DNA of 64,000 bases from Bactericera cockerelli (lineage: Eukaryota; Arthropoda; Insecta; Hemiptera; Triozidae): NCBI GenBank assembly GCA_024516035.1, contig CM044959.1:32001234-32065233 (forward strand). Direction: 5' to 3'. Shown here in pieces: positions 1-9,639 of this stretch (the stretch's first letter is position 1; each line of letters starts with the position of its first letter). The position numbers and the translations under genes are program-made. Under the pieces are notes generated by a model. That model was not told the origin of the DNA and did no database searches. It saw only the letters and a list, made by a program, of their open reading frames with translations.

Positions 1-78
1 AAAGTCATTCCTTAGGGATGAAAAGGCTCTCCAAAGGTCTTCCTTGAAATAACGCAATCTGATTGGTCTCCTACGCTG

Positions 79-547
79 TGACGTCAAAAGTATGTAAACA
101 AACAATTTTGAAACGCTACTTCGAATTTTGTGTGTAGAATTACATTAGAGTTAAATGTGAAGAGTCGATTTAAAACTGTAATAAATTTGTGAATTTTAAC
201 TCTAATACAGTGTTTTAAACTTTAATGTTAACTAACAATGTCTAAAATATCAGTAGATGACGGTATTGCAAAGGCTGTCAGTAGAAATTTACCTGCAGTA
301 AGGACTTTTACAATGGCCAATTCTTTAATTTACGCGTGTATTTCACGCGTGCTGCAGACGTACTTAGCAAACCAAATTCAAGTGCAGCCAGCCGTCCAAT
401 CGCTCGCTTTAAGAAACGTCCAGCGTGGTTAGGAAAAATATCGGTGAACGGTTTGGTTTATTTTAAAATTTATCATTGGTAATTACAAGCCCCACGATTT
501 ACTGGTAAGTAAATCTGAGAAGGATAACTTTATTGTGTATGTTGAAA

Positions 548-591
<44 letters not shown>

Positions 592-1431
592 CTTCCTTTG
601 AATTTTATTGAATATCTTTGAAATTCTTTCCTCTTTTTTTTTTACATATATTAAACATATTCAGAATAATGTCTGATTTTTTTTCTTGAACCTCTAATTC
701 TCAAATCTATTGATCTTTAATAGATTGCGAACCAACTATATACAAGGTTATTGTGTTATGTAAAAATGAGAAATTCTGTGCCATTTATATACGTATAGGC
801 TAGAGATTTTATCAAAGGAATCTCTATATTGCTTTTTTACGTCCGACTATCGAATATGACGCTAATGTAAATCTTCTTCGTATTGGGTATTGCATTTTTT
901 CGTTTTAAAACAATTACGGACACAATGCTTCTTCGTGATTGATTTTGAGATTGGAAGTGTTAACGATAAGTAACAACATCATCAGTCTTCTGTGAAAGTG
1001 AAACGTGAATTTGCAAAAGTATTCAAAGGCCCAGCATCCTAACTCGGTCGTAGCAACCGGTTTTGACAGACAGTATGCTGGACTCTTCAACCCTTCGCGA
1101 ATCACGAATTCTCACAGAACGAAAATAGAAAATAGCCATTACCATGCAAGGTCGCGACTGAAGTATCGGCAAGCTAGACTTGAGGAGTCTAGAGAGAATA
1201 CCGCGTTTTCAATCGACGTGTTCCACATTGTTTTCACAACGTTTTCCACAATCAATTCTTGTAATAGTCAGCTATAGTATCAAGGATAGTACTTATAACA
1301 AATTAAATACTGTTTTTCATTCACTGAAGATTTAAAAAATCAATTTCATTGAAGTGATACCTATGAGAAACCTATGGTAACTGTAGTATTTCAAAACTCC
1401 AAAAATTTTGTTTACATACTTTTGACGTCAT
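79..1431. repeat. Inverted-repeat-bounded stretch (possible old transposon)
   Basis: A block containing GACGTCAAAAGTATGTAAAC at about 79-116 recurs in inverted orientation at about 1396-1431 with only small differences. This is seen directly. Such inverted ends about 1.35 kb apart suggest a DNA transposon or a decayed derivative. Two short ORFs lie inside (238-432 and 1005-1277, both +), with no recognisable domain, and a 39-nt poly-T run lies at about 549-587. No target-site duplication could be defined, so the element call is an inference. The shared block also contains a CRE-like palindrome, TGACGTCA, so a common promoter motif is the alternative. Confidence 0.35.
549..587. repeat. Poly-T homopolymer
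   Basis: About 39 consecutive T residues. It could be the reverse-complemented poly-A tail of an old retroposon, but no element body is recognisable beside it. Confidence 0.9.
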
Positions 1432-1586
1432 CAAAACAAAAATGGCTGCCCGCGAAAATTAGGGTGTTTCAAATTTTCCAATTTTCAAATGAAATTTTCT
1501 CAATGATTGCGATTCCTAAATTGAAAATGGGTGTCACCAATAGAATCAGCGTGTTCTAAACCATAAGAATAGTAAGATTTCGCAAA

Positions 1587-3757
1587 GTTATCGGGACCCG
1601 ATAACCTATCCCCATAACGATAAAGTCTCGAATTTGCGTCTCTGCGCATGACAAAAATTATCGGAGGTCTGTTATGGTTATCGGGATCCCCATAATTCGA
1701 GTGGATTATGGGGTTCTCTCTTCGTAAACGATAAAGAATTTTTGACTCAAAATACCGCGTGATTTCAAAAAATATACGTATAAATATAGGTAATACTAAA
1801 CCTCCGTGCTCAGTTTTTTACATACAGTAGAATTAATTTTTACATTTTAATTCTGATAAATTTAAGATTTTTTTTTGCAAGTAGGTATTATTTTTTCTCT
1901 TTTATCTGCTTTTTTTTCTTTTATCTGTGTTAACAGTATTTTATATTCTGTGTAATTATGTCAATTGAAGAAGCACTTTTTTTCTGAATAAGATAGGTGA
2001 AATAAATGATGATGAATTGGACTTTGCCATAATGGATCATTTGGAAGATGCACAGTTAGGGTGGTTTTTAAAAAATCAATGTCAGAATGTTTTATCTACC
2101 AACCCTACAAAGTGTGCAGTCTATCCAGATATTAAAATGAATTGCCGCTAGGCGCTCAAAGTTTGGAAAAATCGCGATTTTTGGCTGGTGAGCGAGGCTT
2201 CGGAGCCGTAACTCCGGAACGGCTCAGTATTTTGTCTTTAAGTTTATCTCAAATGAAAGCTTATACTGTTTTGACTATTTTATATTCTGGACACTTTTAA
2301 ACTTCTTTTCTAAAAATAATTATGGTCAAAAACTTTTACTCTTTAGAAACTTTTAGTCCGAGCGAGCAAAATGGCACCTTTTCCCTCAAAAACGAGAGTA
2401 GGTATCATTTTTATATAATGCAACCCATGGCTAATACATGCCATTCTATTCTAACTGTTATTAAATGTTTTTGACCATAATTATTTTTAGAAAAGAAATT
2501 TTATTTTTCTTTTAAGACTCTGGGGGCTGAGACTCCTAACAGGTAGACATGTAATGTAAATGGACATTTTCACTTCTCAAGATAGCGAAGAACTTCCTTG
2601 ACCTTCTGGTTGCAAAAAAATGCGAGGCACCAGGGAATTTCTAACCATGAAGCTATCTCTGATTTTGGATCGGTGTGGGATGACTGACAGAAATGCCACT
2701 CGAGTACTAGAAGCAACGATGGAAGCGCTTGGACATAATCCTGACGATTCCTAGGGTATATTGCAAAGCGTGGTTTAATGCCCCTAAGGCCCAGCTGGCA
2801 CCTATGCAAGACTTCAAAATGTTGCAGAGTCTCTTAAGGTGTAATTCCGATCCTAGCGACCGCGACCATTTTGCTGCTTAAAGTCGCTCCTACCAGTCGC
2901 GCGACCCGGTCGCGTGCTTTGGTAAGTACTAGAGTACAAGACTATTGATGAAGAAATAGCAGACAGAAGTTTGACCAAATTTTCAAACCACCTCTGCAAT
3001 TTACATGCAGAGACGGTTGGCCTGGCCTTCTTTGACGCCACGATTCCTGAAGAAGAAAAATCCAGAATGGCAGAGAAGATACGCGCAGGCTCAGAGACAG
3101 AGAGTTCAGAGAATTCTAGGATCATAAATCCTAAACTGCAAAAACGTCAGCTGAAGGAGCTGGTTCAGGAAAGGCTCTCTGTTTTAATAAGCAAGGAGAT
3201 ACTGCATTTCTTTGAGCGTCTTCAAATCAACCCCGCTTTCCTTAAAGAACCCTCCATCAGCTGGCTAGATAATAGTAATTACAGAGAAGGTTTGGCAATA
3301 GTAAAATAATTAAAAGACACACACAACACACAGACACCAGGCAAACACACACACCACACACTTTCTAGGACTCTCTTTTTCCCCCGCGGCTGGCGCCCCA
3401 GTTAGAATATAGTAAAATCCTTTCGTATTGCCCATCTACAATATAAAATCAATACCAGTGCTGAGAAATCGAGATGAATGAGTGATTGACTGTTAACTTT
3501 GGCATTTATATATAGGTATAGATTTAAAGCAGAACATAGTTACCTACAAAAGTCGAAAAGAGAATGAATTGAAAATTTAGATTTCAAAAATATTTGTTTT
3601 GTTTGGATGAAAAGCTTTCTTAGAATATCCGGTAGAGGCGCTAGAGTTTTCGTTATCGGGTATCGTGATGATGCGAAATGTAAAAAAATCTTCTTCCTAC
3701 GAGACACGAAACCGATAAACTTATCGTTATGGGGATTGATTATCGGGACCCGATAAG
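1587..3757 (+). mobile_element. Decayed DNA transposon with terminal inverted repeats, about 2.2 kb
   Basis: The left end (1587-1627) starts with the palindrome TTATCGGGACCCGATAA followed by a CCCCATAACGATAA block. The right end (about 3715-3757) is its inverted copy with a few mismatches. Sub-terminal copies of the same TATCGGG and CCCCATAA words occur at about 1655-1720. Between the ends lies a broken + strand ORF (about 2630-3309). Symmetrical ends with an internal ORF are typical of a cut-and-paste element. I cannot name the superfamily because no catalytic triad is visible. Confidence 0.6.
2630..3309 (+). pseudogene. Broken transposon-associated ORF
   Basis: Two open segments in forward frames flank a stop-filled middle. 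The first (about 2630-2750) reads through LILDRCGMTDRNATRVLEAT, followed by EALGHNPDD. The second (about 2960-3309) includes FSNHLCNLHAETVGLAFFD near its start and ends with a segment containing NPAFLKEPSISWLDNSNY. From memory both resemble parts of one uncharacterised protein family repeated many times in arthropod and cnidarian genomes, with motifs of the type 'DR.G.SDR.A' and 'FL..DPS.W'. That family identity is recalled, not searched. The internal stops and the position between terminal inverted repeats mark it as a dead transposon gene. Confidence 0.45.
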
Positions 3758-3776
3758 TAAATGCGAAGGGAGCGCC

Positions 3777-4400
3777 TCCAAAGCCGAACACGGTTGCTTT
3801 TATTTTTTTGGATGTCAGCCGAACAGTTCCATTATTCGCGGAATTACTATTAATTTTTCAGTCTAAATGTTGTGTTTCGTTAGCCAGCTAGGATAGCTTG
3901 GGTGAGGGGCTTAGGTTAGGTAGAAATTAGTGCAGGGTTAGACCGGGTCGCTGCGCGACCCGGCCTAACCACCTGCACTAATTTCAACCTAACCTAAGCC
4001 CCTCACCCAACCATCCTACCCAACAAACTGAAGTCAGTGATCTATCGTGCAATTTCACCTCGTTAACTTTACCTAACCCTACCTTTGCCCATTAAGTCTC
4101 ATAAAAATAATTATTATTTTAGTTTAAAAATTATAATAATAATAAAAGAAAAAATCATTAATAAAAAAAATGTTACATCAGTTTAAAAAATTAAAAAAAA
4201 AAAATTGACGAGAGCATGATTTGAAGACATATACCCTCAACACGCGCGTCATAAGCGACATGCTTATACCGCATCGCTACCCAACAGTTGTGAACGAGTG
4301 TCAAAATAAGTATTACATAAGCATGAGCAAAATTCCGCGAATAATGAAACTGTTCGGCTGACATCCAAAAAAATAAAAGCAACCGTGTTCGGCTTTGGAA
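3777..4400. mobile_element. Foldback element with long inverted arms
   Basis: The left arm (about 3777-3843, containing AAGCCGAACACGGTTGC and GGATGTCAGCCGAACAG) is repeated in inverted orientation at about 4331-4400, almost without mismatch over some 68 bp. A second, nested inverted repeat lies inside. It directly adjoins the right end of the 1587-3757 transposon, so it may be a non-autonomous relative or part of a composite. No coding potential is visible. Confidence 0.6.
3887..4021. repeat. Near-perfect 135-bp hairpin palindrome
   Basis: Two arms of about 64 bp meet at a tiny loop near 3951-3953, where GACCGGGTCGC faces GCGACCCGG. Each arm includes two tandem TTAGG units (or CCTAA on the other arm) and the word GTGAGGGGCTTAGG. 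The RNA or single-stranded DNA would fold into a long hairpin. Confidence 0.8.
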
Positions 4401-4774
4401 GCACTCTCAAATGCGAAATGTCTCTAATAATTGGTTTGTAAAAAATGTGGGAAAGCCCCAATTCCGCGCCAAAATTCAAATTTAAATAAGCTAAATTATT
4501 TGTTACATTAACTTGTCAAAATATCAAAATATTTGTGTAAAATTTCCATGATTTTCTATTTTCTGTCAGAACTTTTGTTGGAATTATATATAGTAATCAA
4601 ATAATCATCTTCTACAGTCCTAATCCACAATGTGCTGAACCGCTGCTGTTTTACAAAGTTAACTATCAAAATTCATCTGTAAGTATTAGGTTAGGACATA
4701 ACATTTGTTTTAACTAGGTAGCTATAAAATAACTAGGTACTAATAAAATAAATGTTCATCGAAGAAACATAATA
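4401..4774. other. AT-rich stretch with a candidate 5' UTR exon end
   Basis: No ORF of note. A strong donor-like site, ATCT|GTAAGTATTAG, ends at about 4678/4679 on the + strand. It could close an untranslated first exon of the gene at 6034-8677, joining the acceptor TTATTACAG near 5987. This is a guess from splice-site shape only. Confidence 0.2.
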
Positions 4775-4987
4775 TTAACACATTGCGTTCCAAGGGGTAA
4801 AATTATGACTTACCCAATTGGCCCACAATGTCAAATGTATCTGCCTGATGTGGGTGATTCTTTATTGGGCAAAAATGCCTGATGTGGCCGTATTGAATAA
4901 TTTTGTCAGGTGTTTTCGACTGACACTCACTTAATTGTAAGTGCTACTTTCAGGTGAAAACACCTGCCATTGCATGGAATGTGTTAA
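4775..4987. mobile_element. TTAA-flanked MITE (piggyBac-like), 205 bp body
   Basis: TTAA at 4775-4778 and at 4984-4987 flank a body whose ends are inverted: CACATTGCGTTCC at the left and the complement of CACATTCCATGC at the right. Internal words (CCTGATGTGG, GGTGAAAACACC) are partly palindromic. TTAA duplication is the hallmark of piggyBac-class insertion. Membership of that class is inferred from this alone. Confidence 0.6.
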
Positions 4988-5120
4988 GGGCAACATGCAC
5001 TTATTAGAACACAGACAACACAAGAATCACCAGAAAGATTCTGAATAACATAGGTACTTCATAAAATAAAAGTTTGCACAAGAGGACAAAGAACTATTAT
5101 TAAAACTAGCCTGCATAGAT

Positions 5121-5330
5121 TAGTCAGCTTGGCCTAGTGGTAGTAGGCTTGGCTGGCAGTCCAAGTGATCTGGGTTTAAATCCCATGGGGTTGGAGTTTT
5201 TTGACTCTTGGATGTCGGGCTTACCCTAGTTCTCGTGAGTGCAATTGAGGTAGTTGTAGACTGAGCAACAACCATTGTCGGCATTATGAGATTGATATTG
5301 GAATATGATGGTTGGTTGAAGATTTGATTC
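5121..5330 (+). mobile_element. tRNA-derived SINE
   Basis: The head reads like a tRNA: an A-box-like GGCCTAGTGGTAGTAGGC, then an anticodon-stem-like CTTGG...CCAAG, then a B-box-like GGGTTTAAATCCC. An unrelated body follows. The acceptor stem does not close and the body has no tRNA function, so a SINE is preferred to a tRNA gene. Confidence 0.55.
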
Positions 5331-6033
5331 ATTAGCATTAGTTCTTGTATTATCAATGCTGATGATTGTGACAGAACACAAATAACAAACTCTTTATCTT
5401 TAAGCCTGGACAGGGAAAAAGGCATTTTGTAAAAGTAGGAACATAAAAAAAAAACAACATCAAAAACAAACAGAACAATATCTAATATAAACTGTACATA
5501 ATATATTCTTAGAAGCAATACTTGAGAAACCAAGTACCTATCCATCTTGATGGATAAGACCCTCTTATTGTAAACTACTTTACATGCATGTTGGTAAAGG
5601 TAAATGCCCCTTCAGAAGGGTTAAAAGGCATTTGAAAAAGGGCAAAAAGAGTCAAGGAGGAATGACTTACCGAGTTGAAGAAAAAAAAAAAAAAAAAAAA
5701 AAAATGGAAGTGAGGTTATCTCCGGTTGTGTGAGAAGATGGCAATCTGAAGGTGAGGGGAGCTTGTCTTGAGCGTGTTTTGAAATGCAGTGGTGCCATCT
5801 ATCCTAGCACAGACTTTTTGAAGGTGGGAACTTTAACTTTTGGGAGGGTTTCAAATATATCCCTCCAAACTATCAACATAAGTTAGTAAGAAAGGATCAA
5901 GAGAGGAAACAGGAGCGGCAACTCAAACATTCATAAGAATTGTACTCATGTTGTAGAATTTCATGTCCTTATTTAATTTTATTACAGAAAATTAATACCA
6001 ACAATCAAATAATTATGACTCCCAAGAAATGTT

Positions 6034-6153
6034 ATGGACAAAAAAAATGGTATCAAGAAAAAATGGGATCAAGAGAAAATTGATGCTTTTCTGAAATACA
6101 TTGCTGAAAAGTTCAAGAAATCTGAAAATCAGTCTAAAAACAGAGAGTATCTG
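6034..6153 (+). CDS. Unknown gene, exon 1 (start codon)
   Basis: 40 codons ending in phase 0 at a consensus donor (CTG|GTAAGT). The segment is highly charged and Lys-rich (KYIAEKFKKSENQ). An acceptor-like TTATTACAG about 47 nt upstream suggests that the ATG lies in an internal exon, with 5' UTR further upstream. Confidence 0.65.
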
Positions 6154-8677
6154 GTAAGTGAACAAACTTTTTTTCTTCTTTTCAGCAAGTTCTCTTCTTT
6201 GACACAAGGGGCCCCTAAAAATAAATGAAAAAAAAATGTTATCTTTCATATTACTTCCATAAAATTTCAAATACTAGAAATCGGATTGTCTAATACTAGA
6301 AATCGGAAGTAAAAAAAAATGTTGGACTGATTTCATATTTCTGTACGTTTCATAACCTCCCGAGCAACTTTGGTTTTGTGTCTCTCTGTCGGTTAAAAAT
6401 ATTCCTTGTTACACGCAAATCTCTGAAATTACTTAACAGATTTCGATTTGTAAACATATAGGAGATATTCTAAATTCTTCAGCTTCACACTAGCAATTCT
6501 TTGTGATAGAGATCAAGCGCCTGACCTGTTTATCTAATGGTTATTGATCGAACTGTTTATCTAAAGTTGGCTCAAGACCATCACTCCACCCAGCTGTAGC
6601 CAAGCTGGTTACAACAACAACAATCAACTGCATGTGACTGTGTAGAGACTGACATATTTTGCAGGTGTTAGTACAAATAGAATGAATTCCTTTTCGTTTT
6701 GTTTAGCCTAAGGTTAAGAAGCCCAGTTAGAGATTTTTCTTTTTTTCCCCCTTAGCCAGCCAGATTCACAAAATAAAATGATGTATTTTGATTTGAAATT
6801 TACAGTCTCTTTTCGTCCACTTGCTCAACAATGATACATTCAAACAAAAGCTTCCCAAGTGCCAATCTCATAGCAAGGTCTCTTTGGTATTGGAAAGTTT
6901 ACTCAGTTCTGAGCTGACGGTAGATGAACTTTTACTACTGGGCAGAAGTCTTTGCAAGCAGCTCTTCTATTCAGATCTTCTAGCCCAACTCATTCTGGTA
7001 TTGTTTCAGAAACATGTCACTGGTAATGAAGGAGTTCTGGAATTCTTGAAAACTGTCTGGTTTGATAGAGGTAAAATTGCTGTTTTTATGTTGCCATTTG
7101 TTATTTTTTTATATATAGAAAGGTCTTGATAATGAATGACCGACCATCTTATAACCTATAAGATTCTCAAGATTTTCTAATGAATCTGAGTTAATCTAAC
7201 TTAAATAAATTCTAATCAATGTATGATTATTTCTGGGAATTGACACAATACTTCCCATTTAGGTGCTGGGTCAATACAAGCGCACCGGTAGGTATCCCTT
7301 ACAAACAAGTGTAACCAAGTTTATAATACAATTTTTATCGGGTCTGGGGATCGAACCAGGGACCTTCCGCATGGCAAGCGAGTATCATACCACTGAGCTA
7401 ATCGTGCGCTCAATGTGAATATTATATTGGATGTTGTTCAGACTGGGAAAAATAAGTTACTCTTTGGTTATGCTACAAAAACTTCTTCATCTTTCCCTTT
7501 GCCTGTTCCCAAACCAACTTGGGGTCGGCATTATTCAACCTCATGGTCGAGGTTGGTTGGTTGTGGCACATTTTTTACAGCTGGATGCCCTTCCAAGCAC
7601 CAACGAATTTAATTTTATTTTTTTAATTAATTTGTAATTTCGTAATTAATTTGATTCTTATGTCCTGATTAAGACGGGGATTTTACCCTCCATTCGCTGG
7701 GAATCGTACCCAGTAACCACATTAACCTCACCCAGCGTGGGTAAGGCCGGAAATGCCAGCCTCACGTGTTTGGAGGGAACAGAATTTTTTTCGAAAAGTC
7801 TGCCCCAACCGGAAATCGAACTCGGGATCTCTGGACTGCTACAAAAACACACTACATTTTTAGAATTATGAAATTACAAGAGAGTGAATCATTTTACTTC
7901 CGATAAAATTCTAATATTAGAAATCAGAGAGTTGTGTTCGTTTTTGTAATTTTGTCATCACATATCTATTAAAAAGGATGAGTGTTTCACGGCCTTTTTA
8001 TTTCGTAGCCATGAAACAGAAACTTCTGCAGACAATTATTGTTGTCTGTGTTCTATCTAGCTTTCCCATCTGGTAGTATGCCTCCCCTCTGATGAGCAAG
8101 TAGTGACAATAAATCGCATTTAGGTACTGTGTCAATACAAGCACACCTATGAACTCATGTTACACCCCTTATTCTTGTTTCAGAAATTGTATGCGAGCTG
8201 CCCTCAACTTGGCTTTTGTATCTAAATACATGGCCGAGTTATTTGGAAACCCATGTGTTCAATATATTAGAATCCACTAAATCTACATCAGATGTCAATG
8301 TCTCTACTCTACAGATAAATAACATATGGAATCAATGTGACAATCACTTCCTCATCAAGATGTGCTGTAGGCAAGACAGAGTATTCCAGTGTGTATGTCA
8401 AATACTAAATGCTATGTTAGTATCCAGGGCATGTCATAGAGTCCTTGTGCATTTCATCAGGCAATTTATAACAAGTGTGAAAGATTATTGCAGGCGGAGC
8501 AATATAGATATTGTAGACTTGTATCCCAGATCTGTTCAGTCGGTAGTCATGTGTTGTACTCTCGACTTGTACTCAAATCTTCCTCAGTTTGTGGAAAAGC
8601 TGTCTCCTGATTGGAAATTCATATTAAGCACTCACTTTCCACAACTAACGAGTATTTTGCTGCAGGAAAACATATGA
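6034..8677 (+). CDS. Spliced gene for a 292-residue protein of unknown family
   Basis: Three exons join in frame: 6034-6153, 6806-7070 and 8184-8677 (879 nt including the stop). The splice sites are canonical (CTG|GTAAGT, TTTACAG|TCT, AGAG|GTAAAA, TTTCAG|AAA) and the intron phases (0, then 1) agree on both sides, which is strong evidence for a real gene. The start is the ATG at 6034, with an in-frame stop at 6016. The protein has a basic N-terminus (MDKKNGIKKKW) and then a Leu-rich, mainly helical body. There is no signal peptide, clear membrane span or catalytic motif. The C-terminal exon is Cys- and Val-rich (VQSVVMCC) and ends LLQENI. I do not recognise the family; a scaffold or helical-repeat protein is the most one can say. 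A possible upstream noncoding exon begins at about 5988. Confidence 0.7.
6228..6450 (-). repeat. Interspersed repeat with ACTTCCGATTTCTA end, copy 1
   Basis: Read on the minus strand it carries GGTTATGAAACGTACAG, a gap, then ACTTCCGATTTCTAGTATTAG. The same words occur in the same order on the + strand at about 53,975-54,093. Short related pieces lie at about 7889-7930 and 20,262-20,290. It sits in intron 1 of the unknown gene. The class is not known. Confidence 0.6.
6806..7070 (+). CDS. Unknown gene, exon 2
   Basis: 265 nt between TTTACAG and AGAG|GTAAAA; phase 0 in, phase 1 out. It encodes a Leu-rich helical stretch (VDELLLLGRSL, LLAQLILVLFQKH). The open frame runs past the donor to 7129, but the phase match with exon 3 supports splicing at 7070. 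Confidence 0.7.
7338..7411 (-). mobile_element. tRNA-Gly-like SINE head (remnant)
   Basis: The minus strand reads GCACGATTAGCTCAGTGGTA (A box), a loop with a GCC anticodon in CTCGC-TTGCCAT-GCGGA, then GGTTCGATCCC (B box). The acceptor ends do not pair, and a second copy lies at 21,230-21,300 (-), so it is dispersed rather than a working tRNA-Gly gene. It lies in intron 2 of the unknown gene. Confidence 0.5.
7470..7855. repeat. SINE tail fragments
   Basis: Two repeat-like pieces. 7490-7600 ends with GCTGGATGCCCTTCCAAGC, a widespread SINE-tail word. 7665-7830 (minus orientation) shares its tail with the 5S-derived SINEs, carrying TTTACCCTCCATTCGCTG and ATTAACCTCACCCAGC, but its head has a tRNA-like B box (CGAGTTCGATTTCCGG on the minus strand). 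This suggests a family that swapped heads while keeping its tail. Confidence 0.45.
8184..8677 (+). CDS. Unknown gene, exon 3 (terminal)
   Basis: 494 nt after TTGTTTCAG; phase 1 in, ending TGA at 8675-8677. It encodes 164 residues, mostly helical, with scattered cysteines (KMCCRQDRVFQCVCQ). A polyadenylation signal AATAAA (8677-8682) overlaps the last base of the stop codon, and another lies at 9195-9200. The second is the more likely 3' end, since the first would leave almost no 3' UTR. Confidence 0.7.
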
Positions 8678-9348
8678 ATAAAACTTGCTGTGGAAACATT
8701 GTGAAAATGTCATTCAGTCGCACTCACTAACTGCTGGAGATGAATCAATGGTTTTATTCTGTTCAACTTTATTAAAACCAGCTATGTAGTCGTTTAGTCA
8801 TGCGCTGCTGCAATTTAACCCATCTTCTACAAGCACTACTCAAGTATACGAGTATAGAAGACAATAGTTGTTCACAATAGATGGAAATTCTGTACCTACC
8901 GTAGCTATCGTCTTGTGTACGGGAACATTTATTATTTTTAAAACATTTAATGTTCCTTTTAAACACAGGAAGTTGTCTCCGAAGTTTTATTTGAGACTTT
9001 ACATACTTTGAGATTAAAAGGTCGATTTCACAATTGGAAAATGACATTTTCTTCTGAGTCAAGCTCATTGCTGTCTTCAGACAGTAGAATTCGACCGTTG
9101 TATAAATGTGATTATACTCACGGCAAAAATGTAACTGATTATTGTAAACATAATATTTTGATAAGAAACTGTAAAAAATGAACTATAATAATTGAATAAA
9201 ATGTGAATATTTTTGTGTAAAAATCAACTATCTTCTGTTAAGAACAATTCCTTAAATTAGAAAATTAAAGTATAACTCATCATTTAACTCATAAAATTTT
9301 GTGAGGTTTTTGGTTAACCAAGGTCACCTTAAACCTCTTATTGATCAT

Positions 9349-9636
9349 TTAACACGTTCGTTACCGAACGGCCATATGTGGATGTTTTTGTGTTTTTCTT
9401 TGGGACCGAAAACACACATGTGGCTGTTATCAAAATTTTAACGAGGGACTGGACATCCATTTATGGCCTTTTTGAGGTAGGTTGTTAGTATTAGAACAGA
9501 TATAGGATCGATTCTTGTACAAATACGATGCCAAATATTAAAAAAAAAAAATTTGGTACCCAGGATGCAACAGCGACTTTACCGCCTGGTCCCTACGTAA
9601 AACTTGAAAAAATTGGCTTGGTAACGAACGTGTTAA
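9349..9636. mobile_element. TTAA-flanked MITE (piggyBac-like), 280 bp body
   Basis: TTAA at 9349-9352 and 9633-9636 flank inverted ends: CACGTTCGTTACCGAACG at the left and GGTAACGAACGTG at the right. There is no ORF. It is the clearest of several TTAA elements in the window. Confidence 0.7.
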
Positions 9637-9639
9637 CTA

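Noticed and set aside
5120..5545. 141-residue minus-strand ORF
   Set aside because: Its 3' part is antisense to a SINE and the rest is low-complexity hydrophobic sequence. No gene evidence.
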